Source: a virus
Virus record (IMG/VR): IMGVR_UViG_3300032213_002237
Location: 1 to 64,000 of that record
Strand: one strand, 5' to 3'
DNA length: 64,000 nt
Part shown: in pieces, positions 9,811 through 17,680 of the stretch
Position numbering within the stretch: position 1 is the first letter of the stretch
Layout of the letters: each line of letters begins with the position of its first letter
The notes under the pieces: model-generated
Databases searched by the model: none
Told to the model about the DNA's origin: nothing
Seen by the model: only the letters and a program-made list of their open reading frames with translations
Position numbers and translations under genes: made by a program

Positions 9811-10325
9811 AAAAAGTAGTATTAAAAGAAAACGAATATATTAAATTATTAAAATTTGTATTATCCGAAGCATTTACCGCAGGTGAAGATAAAATTGACG
9901 TAATTTTAGATAAAATAAGTCAATCAGGTATGGAATCAATTACACCTGAAGAAAGGGAAACTCTTGAGAAATTTACTAAAGGTATTTCAATAGAAGACGA
10001 ACCATCATCTAAAGATGATTTTATGACAAAAGCGGGTGGTTTTTGGTCTTTTGAATTTCCAGGGATGCCTTCATTTAAATTTAGATACGAATCAACTGAA
10101 GATACTGAAGATGAAAAAATACACACAGGATATCTAACAGTTGATGATAGTGATTACTATGGTGAAATTTACTGTGATACTGAAGGTAATTTTCAAACTT
10201 GTATGTTTGAAAATACAACTGAAGGAACTAATGTATTTGAAGATTATGAAGGTTTAGAACACGATATTGAAGTGTTTTTAGATGTAGTCTGTAATGACCT
10301 AAAAGAAGATGATATGATGGCATAA
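9807..10325 (+). CDS. Acidic leader-bearing hypothetical protein
   Basis: 172-residue, very acidic protein of unknown function. The first 21 residues form a leader like those of many other genes here: MKKVVLKENEYIKLLKFVLSE followed by Ala. This is a basic amphipathic helix ending in L-S-E|A, the form expected for T4 gp21-type prohead protease sites. That makes it a candidate internal head protein, which is inference. It overlaps the preceding gene by 4 bases (ATGA) and ends 1 base before the next. Confidence 0.65.
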   Translation: MKKVVLKENEYIKLLKFVLSEAFTAGEDKIDVILDKISQSGMESITPEERETLEKFTKGISIEDEPSSKDDFMTKAGGFWSFEFPGMPSFKFRYESTEDTEDEKIHTGYLTVDDSDYYGEIYCDTEGNFQTCMFENTTEGTNVFEDYEGLEHDIEVFLDVVCNDLKEDDMMA

Positions 10326-10326
10326 T

Positions 10327-10770
10327 ATGAAAAATTTAGACAATTTAATTAAAAAAGTACTTAAAGAAGAAACTCAAAGATATATGTTCTTCAGTAATTT
10401 AGAACAAATGAAACGCCAATGTGAAATACTACTTGGTAAGGATAAACAAATGATAGAATCTATTTTAGATAATGGACACGATTGGGCTCAAGACCATATT
10501 GCCGAAGCCAAAAATAATATGGACCAAGTATTTGATTTTATCATGAATGAAATAGAAGGTGAAGATTTTAGTAGCGATGATGCTGTCGAAGTAATGTATG
10601 AAGGTCGTAAAAAGGCGGGTACTAAATTATGTGCTCGTGGTAAATCAGCAGCTAAAGCGAAATTTGATGTTTACCCTTCGGCATATGCTAATGGTTATGC
10701 TGTACAAGTATGTAAAGGTACAAAACCTGGTTTAGACGGAAAAAAACACTGTTCAGGAGCATATTGTTAA
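10327..10770 (+). CDS. Leader-bearing protein with Cys/Lys-rich C-terminal domain
   Basis: 147 residues. The N-terminus MKNLDNLIKKVLKE|ET is a short version of the shared leader, with L-K-E at residues 12-14. The C-terminal 50 residues contain RKKAGTKLCARGKSAAKAKF and VYPSAYANGYAVQVCKG, a motif common in large phages that I recall as a DUF5872-type domain (number from memory). The Lys/Arg-rich Cys-containing domain could bind nucleic acid or packaged DNA. It would be a head-internal protein if the leader hypothesis holds. Confidence 0.7.
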   Translation: MKNLDNLIKKVLKEETQRYMFFSNLEQMKRQCEILLGKDKQMIESILDNGHDWAQDHIAEAKNNMDQVFDFIMNEIEGEDFSSDDAVEVMYEGRKKAGTKLCARGKSAAKAKFDVYPSAYANGYAVQVCKGTKPGLDGKKHCSGAYC

Positions 10771-10779
10771 TTAAAAATT

Positions 10780-10809
10780 TTGAATTATTAAAAAAACATA
10801 GTATATTTG
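10780..10809 (+). promoter_or_regulatory. Host-type (Bacteroidota) promoter
   Basis: TTG at 10780-10782, 19 bases, then TATATTTG at 10802-10809. This matches the Bacteroidota -33/-7 consensus (TTG ... TAnnTTTG). It precedes the gene starting at 10829, leaving a leader of roughly 14 bases. Confidence 0.75.
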
Positions 10810-10828
10810 TAGTCAAATCATAAATGAC

Positions 10829-11233
10829 ATGACTATAATTAAAAAACTGTGGGTTAAGTATCGTCTATATTTACGTAGATTAGACCGAAAGGATACCGAA
10901 TTTGACATTTATATGTCTAACGTGAGGAAATGTTCCACCATATGTCGGAAACTCATTCATTCGGAAGATTCTGAACTCATAATTGCACCAATATCCGATA
11001 AGAAATATATCCGTAATGATAAATTAGGTATTTTTATTACTATGGATGGTGGACAGGTCACAGTAACCAATCATACATATAGTTATTTTATTAAATTAAA
11101 TAAAACACAATGGGATAAATTGATTAGTGCATTCCGTAGAGAAATGGAATATAGAGCAATGGAAATTGAAAAAGAACTTGAATCTCAAATTAATCACTCA
11201 CTTGATAATATTTATAATAAAATAAATTGTTAA
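10829..11233 (+). CDS. Hypothetical protein, 134 aa
   Basis: Unrecognised, basic, mostly helical 134-residue protein with no signal peptide or membrane segment. Unlike its virion-type neighbours it has a host-type promoter directly upstream, so it is probably expressed early or by the unmodified host polymerase. An out-of-frame ATG-ACA-TGA minicistron overlaps just before the start, so the ATG at 10829 was kept because it opens the long frame. Confidence 0.65.
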   Translation: MTIIKKLWVKYRLYLRRLDRKDTEFDIYMSNVRKCSTICRKLIHSEDSELIIAPISDKKYIRNDKLGIFITMDGGQVTVTNHTYSYFIKLNKTQWDKLISAFRREMEYRAMEIEKELESQINHSLDNIYNKINC

Positions 11234-11243
11234 TACTAAAATC

Positions 11244-11489
11244 ATGTCAAAGTTAGATACACAAATTAAAAAAGTATTAAAAGAAATGTCAGAAGAACCA
11301 GAATATGGAAGACTTGATAGAAGTTTAGTACAAGACGTTATTGATAGATTACTATCAGATGAGACAGGTGGATATAGAGGTGCTTTAAAAGCATTAAATT
11401 CTGAATTTAGTACAGGACAATACTCAAGACCTGAAAGAACTTATGAACCTCTTAGACCAGGTATTAGAGTTAGTAAAAGTATTTATTAA
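11244..11489 (+). CDS. Small leader-bearing hypothetical protein
   Basis: 81 residues. The N-terminus MSKLDTQIKKVLKE|MSEE is nearly the same as that of the protein at 10327 (LDxxIKKVLKE), so this is another member of the shared-leader set, with L-K-E at 12-14. The C-terminal SRPERTYEPLRPGIRVSK resembles the RPGIR segment of the neighbouring minus-strand gene, perhaps reflecting a common binding partner. Its stop overlaps the convergent gene's stop by four bases (TTAA). Confidence 0.65.
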   Translation: MSKLDTQIKKVLKEMSEEPEYGRLDRSLVQDVIDRLLSDETGGYRGALKALNSEFSTGQYSRPERTYEPLRPGIRVSKSIY

Positions 11490-12223
11490 TCTAAAGCCTT
11501 TCTAATTAAAGAAATTAAGACCGATTCGTTGGTCTTTTTCTTTTTAGGTTTGTATGAAGTCATAACAGGTTTTTGACCTTTACCTGTTTGAGTATCTTTT
11601 TTTTCAGCATTTCTTTTTTGTTGACAAGCGGCTTGTTTTTGAGAATCAGACATTTTTGCTGCAACACCAACAGCTCTACATTTAGGATATCCTTTTTCAT
11701 CACCCTCAGGTCTACCACAAGGTGGATGTTTACCATCTTTTTTACGACAAATATTAACCCATGGACCTTTAGGTTGTTTACTTCCTTTTGGTTTTTTCTT
11801 AGTGCCAAACCAAACACCTAAATCTTCATTAGTCTCTTTTTTTGATTCATTCACCGAATCTACTTGATAATGTGGTTTAAGTCTCTTAAATGGAGCGTAC
11901 GCATATTCATCATCTCCTTCATCAGGAGCGTCTTGTCTATAATCTTTATCTCTAATATGTTTTGCTAATTTTTCTCTTTTTTGAATTTCTTTTTTAGATT
12001 TTTTAACATCACCATCTAAAGAATCATAATTTAAATCAGCATCAACATAATCAGATACAGGTTCAATAAATGGCATTAAATTTTTATCAAACCATTTTCT
12101 AATTCCTGGTCTAATTGGTGGTTTGTATGTACCACCAACAGTTGATGTAGTAGAGGCTTCATTTAAATATTCCTCATATTCAGTTAGTTTTTTAAGAATT
12201 TCTAAAATAACATTACTTTTCAT
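11486..12223 (-). CDS. Head-associated Cys-rich basic protein with processing site
   Basis: 245 residues from ATG 12223; a TTG six bases upstream is less likely. The N-terminus is a helix ending YLNE|ASTTST, with the predicted cut after residue 22. This closely matches the capsid protein's LINE|ASSTAD. The C-terminal half is Lys-rich with GPWVNICRKKDGKHPPCGR and YPKCRAVGVAAKMSDSQKQA, a Cys-containing module seen in many large phages. It lies just downstream of the capsid gene and has TATTTAT on its sense strand at 12249-12255. It is likely an internal or decoration head protein, possibly DNA-binding. Confidence 0.7.
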   Translation of the reverse strand: MKSNVILEILKKLTEYEEYLNEASTTSTVGGTYKPPIRPGIRKWFDKNLMPFIEPVSDYVDADLNYDSLDGDVKKSKKEIQKREKLAKHIRDKDYRQDAPDEGDDEYAYAPFKRLKPHYQVDSVNESKKETNEDLGVWFGTKKKPKGSKQPKGPWVNICRKKDGKHPPCGRPEGDEKGYPKCRAVGVAAKMSDSQKQAACQQKRNAEKKDTQTGKGQKPVMTSYKPKKKKTNESVLISLIRKALD

Positions 12224-12248
12224 AACCAAAAAAATTGTTTATATTTAC

Positions 12249-12255
12249 ATAAATA
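12249..12255 (-). promoter_or_regulatory. TATTTAT late-type element
   Basis: Sense-strand GATATTTATG, 25 bases before the ATG at 12223. Confidence 0.5.
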
Positions 12256-12264
12256 TCTAATACT

Positions 12265-12519
12265 ATGGAACATTTAGAAGAAGACGAATTAAAATCAGAA
12301 ATTATTAATGAATTAAATAACTTAACAGACGGTGGAGTATTATTCAACTCTATTGAATATAAATCATTAAATGGTCTTGAAGACTTTATTTTTAATATGA
12401 CTGATGAACAAGCAAAATTATGTTTGATTGAAGCAATTAAATATTCATTTTCAAGAGGTGTTTATTCATTAGAAGAATCTGAAGTATTATCAAAATCGAT
12501 TAGAGTTTTATCCAAATAA
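12265..12519 (+). CDS. Hypothetical protein, 84 aa
   Basis: Unrecognised acidic, helical 84-residue protein, with no leader, signal or membrane segment. It is a lone plus-strand gene between two minus-strand head genes and ends in a bidirectional terminator. TATATTTA at about 12240 could be a degenerate host-type -7 element. Confidence 0.55.
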   Translation: MEHLEEDELKSEIINELNNLTDGGVLFNSIEYKSLNGLEDFIFNMTDEQAKLCLIEAIKYSFSRGVYSLEESEVLSKSIRVLSK

Positions 12520-12548
12520 AAAAAGGTCAGATTTCTCTGACCTTTTTT
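12518..12548. terminator. Bidirectional intrinsic terminator
   Basis: Stem AAAAGGTCAGA / TCTGACCTTTT with an A-run on the left and T-run on the right, between the convergent stops of the 84-aa gene and the capsid gene, so it can serve both strands. Confidence 0.85.
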
Positions 12549-12567
12549 ATTATCTATTAAGATAAGA

Positions 12568-14469
12568 TTATCTTAATTCATTCAAATCGAATGTACGAAC
12601 ACCATCAACGATGATACGACCATAGAAACGGTTATTAACCATCTTCTTAGCGTAACGTGTCATAATACCCTTGATAGGAGTAAAGTTGAATGGGTTATAC
12701 ATTGTTGGAGTTAATTGTAATGGTACGTATGGAGCGTAGATGTAACCAGTATCCAATAAAGAAGTACCTTTATGACCAATCAACACAGTGTTAGCTGGGA
12801 AGTATGGGTCACGGTATACTTGGTAACGACCACTTAATGTACCAACTCTCTCAATACCCATGTTGAATTGGTCTTGTTCAGGAGCCGCGTTTGATACGTG
12901 GAAGTATTCCAAGTCATCAAAGATAGCACTGATTTCAGAAGATACAACAATCCAGTTAGCTCCACCTCTTAAAGTAGACTTATGGATTTGAGCTGAAATT
13001 TGGTTGATTGCAGTAATCAACGTTTGATTCCAGTCCTTTTGAGTATAAGGAGTTGCTTGGTTGTTCAGACGCTTCCATCCGTTGTAATCCCAACGTAATG
13101 TCCAAGCCGCACCTTTACGTAAATCACGTAAAATTTCACGGTCAATTTCAGCTGCCACTTGCTCAGATAATAAAGCTGTTAATTCAGCCTCAGCATCGAT
13201 GTTGTGGAATGCTGCAACGTCTTGTGCCATTTCAGGAGACCATTGTGCTCTTAATTTTCTTTCTGTAACAGAAACAGTTACTGACTCAAGGTCGAAAGAA
13301 ACTTCACCAATTCTGTCTTCAAATTCTAACTCTTCGTAACGTCTCCAAGCTGCTAAAATGTTAGTGTAAGCGGCACCTGTACCATTGGTAGCTGCCGACC
13401 ATTGACTGTTTGTTAATGAAGAACCTGAATATCCATCAGGAGTTGATTGTCCACATGCAATACATGCAGGAACTTGAGCATCAATCTCTAAATAAATAAA
13501 TCCAGTTTGGCTACATACGTTATCATAATAACCACCGTTACCACCTGTGCTTGAATTACCAAACGCAGCTTGTTGTGAAGTATACTGAGGTCCGTACATT
13601 GCTTGACCATACTTCTGAGTTACAACACGATATAAAAGTGGTGTAAATCTGTTAGTATTCAAGTTAGATGCAACTGTTGAATTGTCAGTATAAAGTACTA
13701 AGTTAGATAAGAAAGATTCTGTATCTTGTTCTTGTCCGTCAGGACCAATTAACTTACCGATACCTGCAGTTGAGAATCCTGATAACGCAACAATAATTTT
13801 ACGATATTCAGTTGTACCTGTAGCATTTTGTCCATTAAGAGTATAACCTGATGGAATTAATGCTCCATTTGACCAAGCAACTGTTGGAGTAGCTGATGTT
13901 AAAGTAACAAATCTACCTTTAGAGTAATCAAATAAACCAGCTGGGTTAAGACCTGGCTCAGTTCCTTCATAGAACAAATCATAAAGATTCTTAGCGTAAG
14001 TTGAGTTGTAAGAACCGTTACCTGAACCGTAACCAGCGTCAGGATTTCCAGGATAGTTTCCAGGAGAACCAACTGGACCGTAATGGTCACCAGATGATAC
14101 ACCAAGACTGTCAGTAACTGAACCTCCAGAATAACCTTGGATTTGTGGTACGAAGTAGAACAATTTACCGATTGGTAAGTTCATAGCTTGTACAGAAACG
14201 ATTTCGTTAGACAATAATTTAGAGAACACACGTCTGATGATAGGGAATACCACAGTCTCGAATGAACCTGAATCTGCCGTAGAAGATGCTTCGTTAATCA
14301 AATGTGACGCTTGGTTTTCATACAATTGTGCAACATTTTCTTTTAGGTGGCCTTTAAGACCTTCAAGGAACCCTAATTTGTCCCATTTGTTTACTGTGTC
14401 TTCTTTGATAACTTTCAAGTGCTTAAGACCGATGTTACCAACTAATCCACTTTCTAATAATGCTCCCAT
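12568..14469 (-). CDS. 23: Major capsid protein (gp23-like)
   Basis: 633-residue major head subunit of the T4 gp23 type; T4 gp23 is 521 residues. The order is as expected: a charged N-terminal region with NKWDKLGFLEGL (compare NKW in T4) near 28-38, then LYENQASHLINE|ASSTAD at 50-66. This gives a predicted prohead-protease cut after Glu60, in the same place as the T4 cut after a [LI]xE motif. Next comes VFPIIRRVFSKLLSNEIVSVQAMNLPIGKLFYF (about 74-107), the gp23 core start. A Gly/Asn/Tyr/Ser-rich insertion (120-165) probably forms a surface loop. Core, DUF4494-like and protease genes follow upstream on the same strand. Confidence 0.95.
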   Translation of the reverse strand: MGALLESGLVGNIGLKHLKVIKEDTVNKWDKLGFLEGLKGHLKENVAQLYENQASHLINEASSTADSGSFETVVFPIIRRVFSKLLSNEIVSVQAMNLPIGKLFYFVPQIQGYSGGSVTDSLGVSSGDHYGPVGSPGNYPGNPDAGYGSGNGSYNSTYAKNLYDLFYEGTEPGLNPAGLFDYSKGRFVTLTSATPTVAWSNGALIPSGYTLNGQNATGTTEYRKIIVALSGFSTAGIGKLIGPDGQEQDTESFLSNLVLYTDNSTVASNLNTNRFTPLLYRVVTQKYGQAMYGPQYTSQQAAFGNSSTGGNGGYYDNVCSQTGFIYLEIDAQVPACIACGQSTPDGYSGSSLTNSQWSAATNGTGAAYTNILAAWRRYEELEFEDRIGEVSFDLESVTVSVTERKLRAQWSPEMAQDVAAFHNIDAEAELTALLSEQVAAEIDREILRDLRKGAAWTLRWDYNGWKRLNNQATPYTQKDWNQTLITAINQISAQIHKSTLRGGANWIVVSSEISAIFDDLEYFHVSNAAPEQDQFNMGIERVGTLSGRYQVYRDPYFPANTVLIGHKGTSLLDTGYIYAPYVPLQLTPTMYNPFNFTPIKGIMTRYAKKMVNNRFYGRIIVDGVRTFDLNELR

Positions 14470-14496
14470 TTTTTTATAGGTTTTTTATTTTTAAGT

Positions 14497-15879
14497 TTAT
14501 TTTATTATTTTTGACATAATGTCTTTCATTCTCAAGAATTGTGGATTCTCGTAAGTTTTAGATTCAATCAAATTAACGGCTGAACCTGACTGTGGAGTTT
14601 TCTCAATAACTCTTTCGATTGACTCATTAACAAATTTCTTATTGTTGTCAATATATAATTCGTCTTTGATATTTTTATAAAGGGCTTTAGACTCTTTAAG
14701 GGATTCCGCTGAATCAAATCTTCTTAAAATGTTAATTTTTTCTTGTTTTGATGTAGAATGTTCAGTGAACAATCTTGTAGCGTAAGCAAGATTCGAATTG
14801 AATATCGCAACTTCATTAAGTTTATCTCTAAACATATTTAAAGCCTTTCTATACTCTTCGTTTTTAGCTCTCAACATTTCAACTTCTTCCATGATTTCAC
14901 GGTTTTCAAAAGTTAAATTTCTGTTAGGTGTAACACCTTTTCTTAAACCACGTCCTTTCTTAGAACCAAATCCATAAGTACGAGCAGCTTCTTTAGCTTC
15001 TTCCTTAGTGAATTTTTTTACACCATGTGGACTTGGCATTTCAAACATATCACCTTCTTTAAATTCAAATTTAGGTTTTCCTGTATGAGCAGTTGGATTA
15101 ACGGCTTTTTTCTTTTCGTTAAAACCACCTTTTGTCTTTTTGAATGTAGATGCTGTTTTAGCGTTACCTACTTTCGCAGCACCTTTACCTAATTTTGCTT
15201 TAAATGATTCCATAACAGAGTCCATTTCTTCTTCCGTGTAGAAATCTTCTTCTTCAAGTGAATCCATTTCGATTTCATAAACCATTTCTTCAGTTTCTTC
15301 TTCTTCAAGTGAATCCATTTCGATTTCGTAAACCATTTCTTCAGTTTCTTCTTCAGTTTCTTCGTTATATTCCATACTTTCATATTCTTCTTCTTCAGAT
15401 TCAGTTTGAATAAGGTATTCATCTTCTTCATCTCTTAAATGAATAAAATCACCTTCTTTTTTAATTTCAAACGTGTCGTCAGAATTCATTTGTTTGAAAG
15501 CTTTAAGAACATCTTCCATAGGACTGTCAGTCAAATCTGTAACTTCCATAGAATCAAATTCATTATCATCTTCTATGTCAGATAAATCCATCATATCGAA
15601 TCCCTCCTCGTCAGATTCCTCTTCTTCAGATTCTTCTTCTTCAGATTCATCTTCTTCAGATTCATCTTCTTCAGATTCATCTTCTTCAGATTCTTCTTCA
15701 GATTCATCTCCGATTACGAACTCCTCTTCTTCAGCCTCATTTTTCATAGACTCTTTTACTAATTCACTAATTTCTTCTTTCATTGTAGAATGAAGTATTT
15801 CTTTTGCGTTTTCATTGATAGCTTCTTCCAAATTTTGTATTTGGATTAATGCCTCTTCAACTAAGTTTTTTTCTGCCAT
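14497..15879 (-). CDS. 22: Prohead core/scaffold protein (gp22-like)
   Basis: 460-residue internal scaffold of the prohead, expected to be degraded by the prohead protease during maturation. The N-terminal 55 residues are helical. They are followed by a very acidic tract (about 55-90) built from ESEED units, a second acidic repeat around 180-212 (METEEMVYEIEMDSLEEE-type, twice), a basic Gly-rich linker (225-310), and a helical C-terminal half resembling gp22-type core proteins (LRAKNEEYRKALNMFRDKL). Its position between capsid and protease genes is the T4 order. Sense TATTTAT lies 18 bases before the ATG. Confidence 0.85.
   Translation of the reverse strand: MAEKNLVEEALIQIQNLEEAINENAKEILHSTMKEEISELVKESMKNEAEEEEFVIGDESEEESEEDESEEDESEEDESEEEESEEEESDEEGFDMMDLSDIEDDNEFDSMEVTDLTDSPMEDVLKAFKQMNSDDTFEIKKEGDFIHLRDEEDEYLIQTESEEEEYESMEYNEETEEETEEMVYEIEMDSLEEEETEEMVYEIEMDSLEEEDFYTEEEMDSVMESFKAKLGKGAAKVGNAKTASTFKKTKGGFNEKKKAVNPTAHTGKPKFEFKEGDMFEMPSPHGVKKFTKEEAKEAARTYGFGSKKGRGLRKGVTPNRNLTFENREIMEEVEMLRAKNEEYRKALNMFRDKLNEVAIFNSNLAYATRLFTEHSTSKQEKINILRRFDSAESLKESKALYKNIKDELYIDNNKKFVNESIERVIEKTPQSGSAVNLIESKTYENPQFLRMKDIMSKIIK
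15615..15712 (-). repeat. 15-bp tandem repeat coding ESEED units
   Basis: Repeats of CTTCAGATTCATCTT (plus strand) in the gp22-like gene, encoding Glu-Ser-Glu-Glu-Asp/Glu. This is a direct repeat prone to expansion or contraction in frame. Confidence 0.8.
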
Positions 15880-15897
15880 TTGTGCGTTATTTTATTG

Positions 15898-15904
15898 ATA
15901 AATA
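15898..15904 (-). promoter_or_regulatory. TATTTAT late-type element before gp22
   Basis: Sense-strand TATATTTATC, 18 bases before the gp22-like start codon. Confidence 0.5.
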
Positions 15905-15946
15905 TATCAATATTCTAAAAAAATAACTTTTTAACATAAATGGCAT

Positions 15947-15976
15947 AAAAAAAGGGACAAAATGTCCCCTTTTAAT
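15947..15976 (-). terminator. Intrinsic terminator after DUF4494-like gene
   Basis: Inverted repeat GGGGACA/TGTCCC flanked by A/T runs; on the minus strand the stem is followed by seven T, ending the protease operon before the gp22 promoter. Confidence 0.8.
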
Positions 15977-15995
15977 TTTTTTTTAAACTTTGTGA

Positions 15996-16211
15996 TTACT
16001 CAAACACTTCGTCAATTTTACTTTCACTTACTGAAGTAATTCTCCAATCATAACTAAATGATTTGTAAGCTTCAGTAACTTTAGCTTCAACATCAGTAAC
16101 AGAATAACCTTTTACAAGTTTTTCTTCTCTTACTTTTTTAATTTTTCCTGTGTTTTCATCTGGCAAATCGTATTGGATTTTAGCCACAAAGTATTTTTCG
16201 TCCATTTCCAT
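15996..16211 (-). CDS. DUF4494-like small protein
   Basis: 71 residues: YFVAKIQYDLPDENTGKIKKVREEKLVKGYSVTDVEAKV is the pattern I recall for DUF4494, a family found mainly in Bacteroidota and their mobile elements (recalled, not searched). It is likely a small alpha/beta protein of unknown role. It lies 6 bases downstream of the prohead protease gene, in the same operon, which is unusual for T4-type head clusters. Two starts (Met1, Met3) are possible. Confidence 0.7.
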   Translation of the reverse strand: MEMDEKYFVAKIQYDLPDENTGKIKKVREEKLVKGYSVTDVEAKVTEAYKSFSYDWRITSVSESKIDEVFE

Positions 16212-16217
16212 AATTGT

Positions 16218-16937
16218 TTATTTTCCTAAATAATCGGAAAGTCTTCCCATTAAATCAAGCGATTTGTTAACTGTTCTTGATGCTTTCATTTCATTTTCTT
16301 CTTGTAGGTTCTCCTCAAACGCAAATCTTCCATCAGGTTCAGTAAATAAATAAGCTCCCGGTGTTGATGGTGAAGATACCAAGTCAAAACAAATTAATTC
16401 AAAATCATCTTGAACTTCATTTTGGTCACCTACCTTCTTTAAGGAACCTACCCCTCTTGATGATATACCTAACGTTACACCCAATCTTAATAGATTTGCT
16501 GCTTGGTCACCCTTTGTAGATACGATACCTCTTTCATGGAACCCTGGTGAAGTTAGAAGTAATAGTTTACCTAATAGAACATTACCATCCCACCACATCT
16601 CTGTAATCATGTGTGATACTCTATCTAAATCTATCAACGAAGACTCAGGGTGGTTAAGTTCTGATAAGGCAGTTTTTTTACCAATATAATTTTTTATATA
16701 GTTTTCAGATTCTCTTTTTAGAATTCTTTCAGGATATATTCTACCGTTTCTATTCGGTGTATTATATTTTTGTAGAACGGCATAGAACTCAAATGGTTTT
16801 GAATAATCTTTAAAATCCCTACTTTCTTGTAGAAATGTTTGATTATGTTTTTCTGTTGGGGAAACATAACCTGCATCCATTTCAATTAAAATACCTTTTC
16901 CCGTCTCTTTTGGACCTAATATTTTGTAATTTTGCAT
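16218..16937 (-). CDS. 21: Prohead protease (gp21-like serine protease)
   Basis: 239-residue maturation protease of the T4 gp21 (peptidase U9) type, active inside the prohead. The catalytic His is in ELNHPES (His96) and the Ser in GISSRGVGS (Ser159/160), with FDLVSSPSTPGAY after it, the usual gp21 order. Known gp21 enzymes cut after Glu in [LI]-x-E. That motif appears at the capsid processing point and at the end of many N-terminal leaders in this window. TATTTAT at 16953-16959 on the sense strand is 15 bases before the ATG. Confidence 0.93.
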   Translation of the reverse strand: MQNYKILGPKETGKGILIEMDAGYVSPTEKHNQTFLQESRDFKDYSKPFEFYAVLQKYNTPNRNGRIYPERILKRESENYIKNYIGKKTALSELNHPESSLIDLDRVSHMITEMWWDGNVLLGKLLLLTSPGFHERGIVSTKGDQAANLLRLGVTLGISSRGVGSLKKVGDQNEVQDDFELICFDLVSSPSTPGAYLFTEPDGRFAFEENLQEENEMKASRTVNKSLDLMGRLSDYLGK

Positions 16938-16952
16938 TTTACCTTTTTATAG

Positions 16953-16959
16953 ATAAATA
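16953..16959 (-). promoter_or_regulatory. TATTTAT late-type element before gp21
   Basis: Sense-strand AGTATTTATC, 15 bases before the protease start. Confidence 0.5.
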
Positions 16960-17424
16960 CTATACAAATTCTATTTTACTTTCTTTTTTGGTTTTATCGT
17001 TTTTACTTAAATGAAAACTAAAATGATTCGATTTATTAAAAATATCAGATTCTAAACAACTAACAATTTTTTTAAGTGAATTTTTTATTTCAACAGATTT
17101 AAAATCTACAGGTTTTTTAATGAAAAAAGTAATTTCAAGATTCATAAAAGACATTTTCTTTAATGCTATTCCTGAAGTTCGTAAGTCTAAATCAACTATA
17201 AAATTGTCATAGAAAAATTCCACATCAATATAATCCCCGATAGTATTTTTTATTTGTTTATTAAAGTAAGACACAAGTCTTATCCAAGAATTTTCAATAG
17301 ATTTGGGTTCGACCCAAGATTGAATATTTAAGTATATTGATTTAAAATTTTTAGAATCCACTGTTCCATAAGAACATTTTATTTTTTTATACCCTTTAAT
17401 AGAGCAACTTTTTCCTTTTTTCAT
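16960..17424 (-). CDS. Hypothetical head-cluster protein, 154 aa
   Basis: Unrecognised basic protein with mixed alpha/beta composition, no leader and no membrane segment. It lies between the protease and the gene next to the portal, in the place where T4 has small core genes (67, 68), but I see no sequence likeness to them. On its own strand the upstream region reads TATAAATA at 17450-17457, the T4-style late promoter orientation, overlapping the TATTTAT of the divergent bS21 gene. Confidence 0.55.
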   Translation of the reverse strand: MKKGKSCSIKGYKKIKCSYGTVDSKNFKSIYLNIQSWVEPKSIENSWIRLVSYFNKQIKNTIGDYIDVEFFYDNFIVDLDLRTSGIALKKMSFMNLEITFFIKKPVDFKSVEIKNSLKKIVSCLESDIFNKSNHFSFHLSKNDKTKKESKIEFV

Positions 17425-17448
17425 TTACAACTTTTTCATATCTTCGTT

Positions 17449-17455
17449 TATTTAT
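17449..17455 (+). promoter_or_regulatory. TATTTAT element upstream of bS21
   Basis: TATTTAT 39 bases before the bS21 ATG; its reverse complement gives TATAAATA-like sequence toward the divergent head gene. A weak host-type -7 (TATAGTTG, one mismatch) also lies at 17479-17486. Confidence 0.35.
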
Positions 17456-17494
17456 ACATTAATAATAACACACAAAAATATAGTTGTCAAAAAA

Positions 17495-17680
17495 ATGTTA
17501 ATTATCACAGTTGATAAGGGCGATATTGAAAAATCCCTTAAAAAATTCAAATCAAAAGTTTTAAAAACTAAAATGATAAAGGAATTACAAGACAGAAAAG
17601 ATTATAAAAAAAAATCTGACATGAAACGTCAGATTTTAAATAATGCTATTTATAAAAATTCAAAAAATAATGAATTATAA
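17495..17680 (+). CDS. rpsU: Ribosomal protein bS21 homologue
   Basis: 61-residue phage-encoded small-subunit protein bS21. MLIITVDKGDIEKSLKKFKSKV matches the family start (Ile/Val-rich strand then the LKRFKR-type helix), followed by a second helix rich in Lys/Arg (RKDYKKKSDMKRQILNNAIY). Length is typical for Bacteroidota bS21. The product would join 30S subunits near the 3' end of 16S rRNA. In Flavobacteriia, bS21 with bS18 and bS6 is known to mask the anti-Shine-Dalgarno sequence, so a phage copy could bias initiation toward phage mRNAs (inference). It is a lone plus-strand gene inside the minus-strand head block, overlapping its convergent neighbour by 6 bases. Confidence 0.88.
   Translation: MLIITVDKGDIEKSLKKFKSKVLKTKMIKELQDRKDYKKKSDMKRQILNNAIYKNSKNNEL

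Noticed and set aside
9807-9830. Intein or inserted element between the virion genes
   Set aside because: No splice residues, no interruption of a known domain; the 4-base ATGA overlap is a normal operon junction.
12568-12700. A small terminase (gp16) gene
   Set aside because: No candidate with the usual short helical DNA-binding layout was found near the large terminase; it may lie outside the window.
15473-15793. Ser-rich open frame antisense to gp22
   Set aside because: It is the reverse-strand shadow of the ESEED acidic repeat; no start signal, and composition is a by-product of the repeat.
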